NCBI GenBank assembly: GCA_027080445.1
Contig: JALWRY010000202.1
Span: 1-6,424, forward strand
Direction of reading: 5' to 3'
Length of the DNA: 6,424 nt
Origin: Thiohalobacter sp.
Lineage (GTDB): Bacteria > Pseudomonadota > Gammaproteobacteria > DSM-19610
In this document: positions 1 to 5,396 of the stretch, piece after piece
How the letters are laid out: each line of letters starts with the position of its first letter
Position numbering within the stretch: the stretch's first letter is position 1
Notes under the pieces: generated by a model
Told to the model about the DNA's origin: nothing
Database searches by the model: none
The model's input: the letters and a program-made list of their open reading frames with translations, nothing else
Program-made: the position numbers and the translations under genes

Positions 1-123
1 CAAAACTCTGTTGGCGCATCGTTCGCTTCCTAATTGAATGACTTTCTGTATTATCTCAGATATTGGGAATTAATCAGAGTGTCCTTAAATCAGTTGTGTC
101 GTCCTGATGCTGTTGTTTTTCAC

Positions 124-152
124 GGAACCAACTACACTTGCAACTGTCCTCG
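124..152 (+). promoter_or_regulatory. Candidate ECF-sigma promoter of the bufferin operon
   Basis: GGAACCA at 124-130 is followed after 15 nt by GTCCTCG at 146-152. This resembles the GGAAC / GTC layout of ECF (RpoE-like) promoters, with 22 nt between the starts of the two boxes. Transcription would begin near 157-160, giving a leader of about 40 nt before bufA. It is known that bufferin-type operons in Caulobacter are under the ECF factor SigF, which makes this type of promoter plausible. The match is by eye, and no sigma-factor gene is in the window. The stretch 1-123 shows no convincing gene, only short shadow frames and AT-richer sequence. Confidence 0.4.
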
Positions 153-156
153 TAAC

Positions 157-166
157 GGGATATCCC
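157..166. promoter_or_regulatory. Perfect 10-bp palindrome in the bufA leader
   Basis: GGGATATCCC is a perfect palindrome just downstream of the candidate ECF promoter, at the expected transcription start. It could be a small operator half-site or chance. No second copy is apparent nearby. Confidence 0.2.
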
Positions 167-183
167 AACCATCACGAGTTACC

Positions 184-190
184 AAAGGAG
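184..190 (+). promoter_or_regulatory. Strong ribosome binding site fixing the bufA start
   Basis: AAAGGAG lies 6 nt before the ATG at 197. It selects this start over an upstream in-frame ATG at 107, which would add 30 residues in front of an already complete signal peptide. Confidence 0.8.
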
Positions 191-196
191 CAGGTT

Positions 197-463
197 ATGA
201 AAATGATGAAAACGACCGGAATTGCCGCCGCCATGGCGGCCGCCACCCTTTTCGCCACCGCCCCCACGACGGCAACCGCCGCCGAGGGCAATGGTGCAAA
301 AGCCGATGTACATTGCTATGGCGTGAACAAGTGTAAAGGGCACAACGATTGTGGTACAGCCCAGAATGGCTGTGCCGGTCACGGCAAGTGTAAAGGCCAG
401 GGTTTCGTGGTCATGTCCAAACATGCCTGTGACGCCATTGGCGGTAAAACGAAAGCCAAGTAG
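197..463 (+). CDS. bufA: Bufferin-type periplasmic metallophore precursor (BufA2-like RiPP)
   Basis: An 88-residue precursor of a ribosomally made, post-translationally modified peptide. Residues 1-29 form a Sec-type signal peptide: Lys at 2 and 5, an Ala/Thr-rich hydrophobic core, and probable cleavage after the Ala-Thr-Ala-Ala stretch at 26-29. The mature part has six cysteines (40, 46, 52, 59, 65, 78) spaced C-x5-C-x5-C-x6-C-x5-C-x12-C, within a Gly/Lys/His-rich region that starts CYGVNKCKG. CKGHNDC (46-52) and CAGHGKC (59-65) form an internal repeat. The short, exported, Cys-rich design directly upstream of a DUF692 enzyme and a DUF2063 partner marks it as a bufferin. In that family some cysteines become 5-thiooxazoles and the peptide sequesters copper in the periplasm. 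The pattern fits the BufA2 type better than the DUF2282 (BufA1) type, from memory of the families. Which cysteines are modified and which metal is bound cannot be read from sequence. Confidence 0.85.
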   Translation: MKMMKTTGIAAAMAAATLFATAPTTATAAEGNGAKADVHCYGVNKCKGHNDCGTAQNGCAGHGKCKGQGFVVMSKHACDAIGGKTKAK

Positions 464-475
464 TGACCGGGGTAA

Positions 476-500
476 GGTGCGGGACAATAAGTCCCGCACC
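476..500 (+). promoter_or_regulatory. Perfect stem-loop between bufA and bufB
   Basis: GGTGCGGGAC (476-485), loop AATAA (486-490), then GTCCCGCACC (491-500): a perfect 10-bp GC-rich hairpin starting 12 nt after the bufA stop. No T-run follows, so it is not a standard intrinsic terminator. The likely role is protection of the bufA mRNA 3' end or partial attenuation, giving more precursor than enzyme. The hairpin is seen directly; its role is inferred. Confidence 0.75.
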
Positions 501-537
501 CTGGTTATCCAGCATCAACATTGTCGAGGTGGCGTGA

Positions 538-1404
538 ATGGGTTCAGAACACAGTGATGCCGTGACAGCAAGCGGGTTGCCCCGGCCCTTCCTGGGCTAC
601 GGCCTGGGGCTGCGTCCCGATTATTACGAAGAAATTCTCAACACCTTGCCGGCTGTCGACTGGTTCGAGGTGTTGTCGGAAAACTATATGGTCGACGGCG
701 GCAAGCCGCTGTATTACCTGGACCGTGTCCGTGAACACTACCCGATGGTGATGCACGGCGTATCCCTGTCCATTGGCGGTACGGACCCGCTTGACCGTGA
801 TTACCTGCAACGCCTGAAACAGCTCGCCGCGCGCATTGAACCCGAATGGATTTCCGATCACCTGTGCTGGACCGGGGTACACGGCTATAATTTGCATGAC
901 CTGATGCCGCTGCCTTATACACAGGAAACCGTCCGCCACGTCGCCGATCGCGTGAGCCAGGTACAGGACTTTCTCGGGCGGCAGATTCTGCTGGAGAATG
1001 TCTCCAGCTATGTCAGTTACCGGCACTCGGAGATGAGCGAGTGGGAATTTTTCTCGGCAGTCGCCGAAGCGGCCGACTGCCTGATGCTGTTTGATATCAA
1101 CAATGTTTATGTCAGCGCCCGCAACCACGGCTTTGACCCCGAAGCCTACCTGTATGGGGTACCGCCGGAACGGGTGCGCCAGTTCCATCTCGCCGGGCAC
1201 ACCGACTACGGTGATTACGTGATCGATACCCATGACCACCCCATCATCGATGCCGTCTGGGAGCTGTACGTGAAGTCGCTGCAGCACTTTGGCCCGGTAT
1301 CGACCATGATCGAACGCGATGACCGGATGCCACCGTTCAATGAATTGTTACAGGAATTGCAGCAGGCGCGGCAACTCGGTGAGCGGGTCTTGCAGGCCGC
1401 CTGA
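538..1404 (+). CDS. bufB: DUF692 / MNIO multinuclear non-heme iron oxidase, bufferin maturase
   Basis: A 288-residue TIM-barrel enzyme of the DUF692 (MNIO) family, full length. In bufferin systems it oxidatively converts precursor cysteines to 5-thiooxazoles in the cytoplasm before export, using an iron cluster. Conserved blocks run in the family order: GYGLGLR (20-26), FEVLSENYM (43-51), HGVSLSIGG (73-81), SDHLCW (106-111), HDLMPLPYT (120-128), LLENVSSY (151-158), LFDINNVYVSARNHG (184-198), FHLAGH (216-221), DTHDHP (230-235) and MIERDD (257-262). Likely iron ligands and active-site residues therefore include H73, H108, H120, E153, N154, D186, N188 or N189, H217, H221, D230, H232 and E259, all present. 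The ATG at 538 follows GAGGTGG (526-532). The gene lies 74 nt after bufA, and its stop overlaps the bufC start (TGATG). The family assignment is firm. The thiooxazole chemistry is by analogy, because other MNIO enzymes do other Cys chemistry. Confidence 0.93.
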   Translation: MGSEHSDAVTASGLPRPFLGYGLGLRPDYYEEILNTLPAVDWFEVLSENYMVDGGKPLYYLDRVREHYPMVMHGVSLSIGGTDPLDRDYLQRLKQLAARIEPEWISDHLCWTGVHGYNLHDLMPLPYTQETVRHVADRVSQVQDFLGRQILLENVSSYVSYRHSEMSEWEFFSAVAEAADCLMLFDINNVYVSARNHGFDPEAYLYGVPPERVRQFHLAGHTDYGDYVIDTHDHPIIDAVWELYVKSLQHFGPVSTMIERDDRMPPFNELLQELQQARQLGERVLQAA

Positions 1405-2192
1405 TGGATAAGGCGTTGCAGGCGTTGCAAACGGCGTTCTACCGCCAGATCGTGGCCGGGGAGGCGGAGATCTGCAACCAGATCGAATCCAGCGCGGCAA
1501 TGCCCGCCAGTGAGCGTGTATCGATCTATGCGAATGCCTACTGGTCCCGCCTGGTTGAGGTGCTGGCAACCGATTACCCGGCGCTGCAGGGGATACTGGG
1601 CGAGGAGGACTTTACTGAACTCGGTAATGCCTATATTGCGGCTTACCCGTCCACTTATTTCTCATTGCGCTGGTTCGGCCGTTCGCTGGCCACCTTTCTC
1701 GCCACACAACAACCCTGGCAGGCACAGCCCTGGCTGGCCGAACTGGCGGCGGTTGAATGGGCCTTTGTCGATGCCTTCAATGCCGCTGAGGCGGAGATCG
1801 TAACCGCGTCTGACATCCAGGCGCTTGCGCCGCAGGACTGGCCGGGCCTGAGCTTCCGCTTTCATCCGTCAGTTGCCTGCCTGGACCTCCACTGGTGCGT
1901 CATGGCCCAGTGGCAGGCTTACCGTGAATCCACTCCCTTACCCGCTGCAGAAGCCTGTGAGCCGCCGCAGACGGTGTTGTTCTGGCGTCACCAGCGGGTC
2001 ACCCGCTACCGGGTGCTCGAAGTTGATGAAGCGCCCGTGTTGCGACAGGCGATGGAGGGGGCGAACTTTGCCACACTGTGTGAATTACTGGCGGACAGCC
2101 ATGCCGTGGAAGCGGTGGCGCTACGCGCGGCCAGTCTGCTGAAACGCTGGTTGACCGATGGCCTTGTCTGCCGGCTGCTGACTGACGTTTAG
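1404..2192 (+). CDS. bufC: DUF2063-family RiPP recognition partner of the MNIO enzyme
   Basis: A 262-residue partner protein that binds the precursor and presents it to the DUF692 enzyme. The N-terminal DUF2063 (HvfC/BufC) domain spans roughly residues 8-130. Its hallmark segments are FYRQIVAG (12-19), RVSIYANAYWSRLVEVLATDYP (38-59), GILGEEDF (63-70), YIAAYPSTYFSLRWFGRSLATFL (77-99) and LAELAAVEWAFVDAFNA (111-127). The rest (about 150-260) has alternating strands and helices, as expected for the C-terminal domain involved in leader recognition. No signal peptide is seen, so it should be cytoplasmic. The ATG overlaps the bufB stop by one base (TGATG) and has no good Shine-Dalgarno of its own, which points to translational re-initiation and matched B:C levels. 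No DoxX-like bufD follows; the 3' end overlaps convergent zapG by 4 nt, so the operon appears to end here. Confidence 0.9.
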   Translation: MDKALQALQTAFYRQIVAGEAEICNQIESSAAMPASERVSIYANAYWSRLVEVLATDYPALQGILGEEDFTELGNAYIAAYPSTYFSLRWFGRSLATFLATQQPWQAQPWLAELAAVEWAFVDAFNAAEAEIVTASDIQALAPQDWPGLSFRFHPSVACLDLHWCVMAQWQAYRESTPLPAAEACEPPQTVLFWRHQRVTRYRVLEVDEAPVLRQAMEGANFATLCELLADSHAVEAVALRAASLLKRWLTDGLVCRLLTDV

Positions 2193-2566
2193 TTCAGTTT
2201 GTGCGTGGCGCCTGATTCGGTATTGGACCCGTTGCCGGAAATCCTGTCCTGCGCCGCGAAATCCAGCCGCGGTTCCTGGATCGCGTCGCCACACAATTTC
2301 GCCGAACTGCTCGCCAGGTGTTCGTAGACCTTTTTGTAGCTGCTGGTCATGTCCTGTACCAGCTCGGAAGTCCGCTCGAAGTGTTCTGCCACTTCGCCAC
2401 GGTAACGGGCGGTCTCTGCCTTCAGCTTTTCCAGTTCCTGCGCCAGGGCTTCACTGCGCTTGTTGTCGGCATTCAGGAAGAAATGGATGGCATAGCCGGC
2501 GGCAAGTCCCAGGGCAAAGGCGATCAGTCCGACAGACCCGATCCAGACTGTTTCGTCACCGTTCAT
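2189..2566 (-). CDS. zapG: ZapG / YhcB (DUF1043) inner-membrane cell-envelope protein
   Basis: A 125-residue bitopic membrane protein of the DUF1043 family. Residues 7-30 form one transmembrane helix (WIGSVGLIAFALGLAAGYAI then HFF). Residues about 33-80 form a charged coiled coil. The family signature YRGEVAEHFERTSELVQDMT (55-74) is followed by SYKKVYEHLASSSAKLC (76-92). The tail from about residue 100 is polar and probably disordered. In E. coli the homologue associates with divisome and elongasome components and links cell-wall and envelope growth with division. The start is the ATG at 2566, which has AGGAG 9 nt upstream. A TTG nine codons further upstream is in frame but would include the Shine-Dalgarno in the coding region. 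It is transcribed convergently to bufC and is probably unrelated to bufferin function. It supports a gammaproteobacterial host. Confidence 0.88.
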   Translation of the reverse strand: MNGDETVWIGSVGLIAFALGLAAGYAIHFFLNADNKRSEALAQELEKLKAETARYRGEVAEHFERTSELVQDMTSSYKKVYEHLASSSAKLCGDAIQEPRLDFAAQDRISGNGSNTESGATHKLN

Positions 2567-2575
2567 TGGCGTATG

Positions 2576-2580
2576 CTCCT
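2576..2580 (-). promoter_or_regulatory. Ribosome binding site fixing the zapG start
   Basis: AGGAG on the minus strand, 9 nt before the ATG at 2566. It decides this ATG over the upstream in-frame TTG at 2593. Confidence 0.65.
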
Positions 2581-2598
2581 GTGGCAAGTTCAAGACTG

Positions 2599-2604
2599 AT
2601 CATA
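2599..2604 (-). promoter_or_regulatory. Candidate -10 box for zapG
   Basis: The minus strand reads TATGAT, five of six bases of the sigma-70 -10 consensus. It would place the transcript start near 2592 and give a leader of about 25 nt. The -35 region at the right distance (TGGGAA-like) is poor, so this is only a candidate. Confidence 0.3.
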
Positions 2605-2656
2605 GGCGAAAATCCTGCTGATTCCCAGCTCGACCCCCCCGGGGCAACGCTGGTTA

Positions 2657-2748
2657 CGCGTCATTGCGAGGAGCGGAGCGACGCGGCAATCTCTGTCCGG
2701 TTAGCGCGAGACCCGAAGAGATTGCCGCGCTGCGCTTGCAATGACGTG
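2657..2748. repeat. Imperfect palindromic dispersed repeat (MITE/REP-like)
   Basis: The outer arms CGTCATTGCGAG (2659-2670) and CTTGCAATGACG (2735-2746) pair with one G-T mismatch, and the pairing can extend to 2657/2748. The inner arms CGCGGCAATCTC (2682-2693) and GAGATTGCCGCG (2718-2729) pair perfectly over 12 bp. Unequal middle segments (11 against 5 nt) leave a bulge, and the apical loop is 24 nt. Repeats of this type (TCATTGCGAGGAGCG... ...GCAATGACG) are familiar as multicopy noncoding palindromes in many bacterial genomes. They are often mistranslated as a 'HCEERSDAAI' peptide, as happens in the open frame here. No transposase is present. It sits between zapG and the sulfotransferase-like gene. 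Confidence 0.8.
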
Positions 2749-2808
2749 AATTCTGAATTAATCGGAGTTACCGTAGTTGCCTGTGAGGCGGACAGTGATT
2801 ATGGAGCC

Positions 2809-3576
2809 ATGACCAAAACGGCAGAACAAAAAGACTACCGGCGCATTTTTTTGCTCAGCCACATGCGCGCCTACAGCAGCCTGACGGGCCATATCCTTGG
2901 CTCGCACCCGCACATCAACGGCTACTACGAAATGCACCTGTCCTACACCGGGCCGGCGGATCTTGACCGGCAGTTACGCCTCTACCGGCAGTCGGATAGC
3001 CTGAAACCCGGCAGCCGCTACCTGTTCGATAAACTGCTGCACAACGATTACACGCTGGATGCGCAGCAGCTGACGGGCGCCGGCGACAGGCTGCTGGTAA
3101 GCCTGCGCGCCCCGCAGCCCACCCTGAAAAGCATTCTCCACCTGTTCCGGGCGCGCTCGAGCGAGGAACCCTATGCCGATCCGGCGCAGGCTACGGCGTA
3201 TTACATCCAGCGCCTGGCGGCGCTGGCGGATTTCGGCCGGGAAAACCCGGGAGGCTATTACTATTTCGACGCGGAACGGCTCATCACAGACAGCCCGAAC
3301 CTGCTTGGAGCCCTGACACAATGGTGCGACCTGACGCCCCCCTTGTCTGACCGTTACCAGACTTTTGCACTGACCGGTCAGCCCGGGGCAGGGGATTCCT
3401 CGCGCCGGATTACGAGCGGAAAAATCCAGGCTTCGGAAAACGTTTATGCGGATATCCGGCTGGATGCACCGCACCTACGGCAGGCGGAGCAGGCTTATAT
3501 CGAATACCGTGACGAACTATTGCGGTATGCCAGGGCGTCGATGACGGTTCAGGTCGGGGAAGTGGAGAACAGCTGA
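2809..3576 (+). CDS. Sulfotransferase-like protein (PAPS-dependent family, divergent)
   Basis: A 255-residue soluble protein resembling small bacterial sulfotransferase-family proteins, which move sulfate from PAPS to hydroxyl or amino acceptors. RRIFLLSHMRAYSSLTGHILGSHPHINGYYEMH (11-43) has the layout of the 5'-phosphosulfate loop: a strand, a short loop with SS, a helix, then the SHP.I.GY.E motif. LLVSLRAPQPTLKSI (95-109) matches the 3'-phosphate-binding strand and helix, with R100 and S108 as the equivalent Arg and Ser. GDSSRRITSGKI (195-206) may be a further nucleotide-contacting loop. The classical Lys/Arg-Ser-Gly-Thr loop is replaced by HMRAYSS, so activity is not assured. The open frame extends upstream to 2566, but that extension translates the palindromic repeat, so the ATG at 2809 is preferred. 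GGAG at 2803-2806 is only 2 nt from it, so initiation is probably weak. The substrate is unknown. The 3' end overlaps the convergent glycosyltransferase-like gene by 28 nt. Confidence 0.65.
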   Translation: MTKTAEQKDYRRIFLLSHMRAYSSLTGHILGSHPHINGYYEMHLSYTGPADLDRQLRLYRQSDSLKPGSRYLFDKLLHNDYTLDAQQLTGAGDRLLVSLRAPQPTLKSILHLFRARSSEEPYADPAQATAYYIQRLAALADFGRENPGGYYYFDAERLITDSPNLLGALTQWCDLTPPLSDRYQTFALTGQPGAGDSSRRITSGKIQASENVYADIRLDAPHLRQAEQAYIEYRDELLRYARASMTVQVGEVENS

Positions 3577-5390
3577 TCCCAGGCGTCGCGTGACGCGCGG
3601 TAGGCGAGGATCGCTGAGGCAATCTGTTGCTTGCGCCGGTCCCGGTGCGCGCTGTCCTGTATCTGCCGGTAGGCCGTGGACTGTTCGCCGAAGTTGAGGT
3701 CGATATTACGGATAAACTGCTGCATCGCAGGTACAGCCGCTGAAGCCCGCGCGTCCTGCTGCCACCAGTGCTGCCCGTCGTTGACCAGCAGTTTGAGCCG
3801 GGCGTTCCTGTCCTGCACCTCACGGTGCTTGGCCGTGTACAGGGCCATAAGTTCCTGTTCGGTTTCCTCCAGCGCCTGCGTCACCGACGCCTGGCTGAAC
3901 CCCTGGCCGGCATCCCCGTGGCGGGTCAGCCGGGCCACGCTGAATAACATCAGGTCCCCGAAGAACTGGCGTTCGAACTCATCGGCCAGGTCGATGGTTT
4001 CATTGCCGCCTTCCACCCCCGGCCTGAACTGGCCGTCCCCGTCATCGTGTATATGCCGGGTATGCAGCATGGGCAGGTTGACCGACACAAAGCGCGCGCC
4101 GATCTCGGCCTGGATCAGGCGCCCGGCCGTGGGCCCGGACATGCGCAGGCGCAGGTTACCGAAGGGGATGATGTACTTCAGTCCGTCGTGGTTGGCAATA
4201 TAGTTGCCCGGGTAGATGGTCCTGGCCGGGGACAGTTCCGTAAAGCCGGCGCCGTAGTGGAAGCCGGTCTGCCGCGTCAGGTGTTCGCCGTAGAAAAACC
4301 CGTTCAGTTTTTCCGCGAAAGTGAGCAGGCAGGCAAGATGGTCGTGTGGCCCGCTGAGCGGGCAAGGGTAGGGGTGCGCTTGCGGCGCCTGTTCAAACCC
4401 GAACAGGCCGGCCATGTCATGGTAGGACACATCGTGGCCGGAGGCGATGGATTGATGATGAAACCGGCAAGCCTGTTGCGGGTCCAGCGCGGCAAGCTGT
4501 TCCAGGCAGGCAATGACATCATCCATAAAGTTCACCACCATCACCGAGGGCGACACCGGGGGATCGCCGACCAGTTTGCCGGTCAGCAGGGTGGTCGTGG
4601 TGTGGCTGAAGATATCGTCGATGTAGTAAAAATAATTCAGCGCATTGACCGGCGTGTTACCGTGGTCGGTCCCCCGGTTGACCTGGAACGACTGGTCGCT
4701 GTCGACCATGTAGTACAGCGTCCTGTGCGGGTCTTCGCTGAGTTGCTGGCACTTGAGGTAACTCAGGTTGCGGTTGGCGGCCTGACCCTTGCGGTAAAAG
4801 CGTTCCCTGGGCTGGTCTGTCAGCAGTGATTCCAGCTTTTTGCGCAGGTCACGTGGAATGCCTTGCAGCAAATCATATTGTTCTTCCAGGCCAAAGTGAT
4901 GTACGCGCAGGCCCTTGTTCGTGTATTCCTCCGCCAGCGCGATGTGTTGTTCAATATTTTCCACATGCTGACTGTCTTCCGCGATCACCACCTGCACGTG
5001 GGTAAATACGCCATTGTCAGACCCGCCATAGCCGTACGCCAGGCATTGCTGGTGGATACTCTCCAGACAGCGTTCCACGTGCGGCGGCCGGTCGGCCACC
5101 GGGATGCTCAGGATAAACCGGTGGCGCGTGTCATCGCCGGCCGCCTGTCGCAGGGCTTCCTGCTCACGGAATAACGCCTGGTACTGCGCCAGGGTGCGGT
5201 CAAATGCCGGTCCTTTCCAGAGCGCCTGCTCCAGCCGGGGGTAGAGGTCGTGATAGAGCGCGAGCAGCGCCGACCGGTCATCCTGAGCGATTGCCTGTTG
5301 CAGGGCATCGGGGGAGGGGCCGGATACTGCCGACGTATCGGCGTATTCCTCGATACACGCGCGCAAAGTGGCCGTTTGTTCAGACAACAT
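3549..5390 (-). CDS. Large protein with GT-A glycosyltransferase-like core
   Basis: A 613-residue protein that I do not recognise as a named family. Residues 1-85 are helical. From about 91 a GT-A-like nucleotide-sugar fold is suggested by RFILSIPVADRPPHVERCLESI (91-112), which resembles the first strand and helix of GT2 enzymes, and by VQVVIAEDS (132-140). KGQAANRNLSYLKC (201-214) then precedes YYMVDSDQSF (226-235), with D230-S-D232 as a DxD metal/nucleotide-sugar motif. The middle (about 300-450) is rich in His and aromatic residues, including RFHHQSIASGHDVSYHD (309-325), GFHYGAGF (376-383), PGNYIANHDG (394-403) and LPMLHTRHIHDDGDG (439-453). The C-terminal 150 residues look helical and charged. 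No signal peptide or membrane segment is seen, so it is probably cytoplasmic. The ATG at 5390 lies 6 nt after the upstream ThDP-enzyme stop and has no clear Shine-Dalgarno, which suggests translational coupling. Donor and acceptor are unknown. The function is inferred from motifs only. Confidence 0.6.
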   Translation of the reverse strand: MLSEQTATLRACIEEYADTSAVSGPSPDALQQAIAQDDRSALLALYHDLYPRLEQALWKGPAFDRTLAQYQALFREQEALRQAAGDDTRHRFILSIPVADRPPHVERCLESIHQQCLAYGYGGSDNGVFTHVQVVIAEDSQHVENIEQHIALAEEYTNKGLRVHHFGLEEQYDLLQGIPRDLRKKLESLLTDQPRERFYRKGQAANRNLSYLKCQQLSEDPHRTLYYMVDSDQSFQVNRGTDHGNTPVNALNYFYYIDDIFSHTTTTLLTGKLVGDPPVSPSVMVVNFMDDVIACLEQLAALDPQQACRFHHQSIASGHDVSYHDMAGLFGFEQAPQAHPYPCPLSGPHDHLACLLTFAEKLNGFFYGEHLTRQTGFHYGAGFTELSPARTIYPGNYIANHDGLKYIIPFGNLRLRMSGPTAGRLIQAEIGARFVSVNLPMLHTRHIHDDGDGQFRPGVEGGNETIDLADEFERQFFGDLMLFSVARLTRHGDAGQGFSQASVTQALEETEQELMALYTAKHREVQDRNARLKLLVNDGQHWWQQDARASAAVPAMQQFIRNIDLNFGEQSTAYRQIQDSAHRDRRKQQIASAILAYRASRDAWDQLFSTSPT

Positions 5391-5396
5391 GGGGTA

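Noticed and set aside
34..90. Sigma-70 promoter candidates (TTGAAT at 34-39; TTGGGA at 63-68 with TTAAAT at 85-90)
   Set aside because: Spacing or -10 matches are poor (four of six at best). They are weaker than the ECF-like candidate and would leave a long leader, though a secondary promoter cannot be excluded.
107..196. Upstream in-frame ATG at 107 as start of the precursor gene
   Set aside because: It has no good Shine-Dalgarno and would place 30 extra residues before a normal signal peptide. The ATG at 197 has AAAGGAG at ideal spacing.
476..500. Intrinsic terminator after bufA
   Set aside because: The stem is strong but is followed by CTGGTTATCC rather than a T-run, and bufB/bufC have no separate evident promoter. 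It is reported as a stem-loop of uncertain role instead.
544..1287. Long minus-strand open frame opposite bufB
   Set aside because: It is an antisense shadow of a clearly conserved DUF692 gene and its translation shows no recognisable domain.
2777..2802. TTGCCT / GATTAT as a promoter for the sulfotransferase-like gene
   Set aside because: The spacer is 14 nt and the -10 box would lie only about 7 nt before the start codon.
2566..2808. N-terminal extension of the sulfotransferase-like gene
   Set aside because: It translates the palindromic repeat and begins at a non-ATG codon inside the zapG start region. Family-like sequence begins only after 2809.
4047..4829. Plus-strand 260-codon open frame within 3549-5390
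   Set aside because: It is opposite the 613-residue minus-strand gene, has low-complexity Val/Arg/Gly composition and shows no domain signature.
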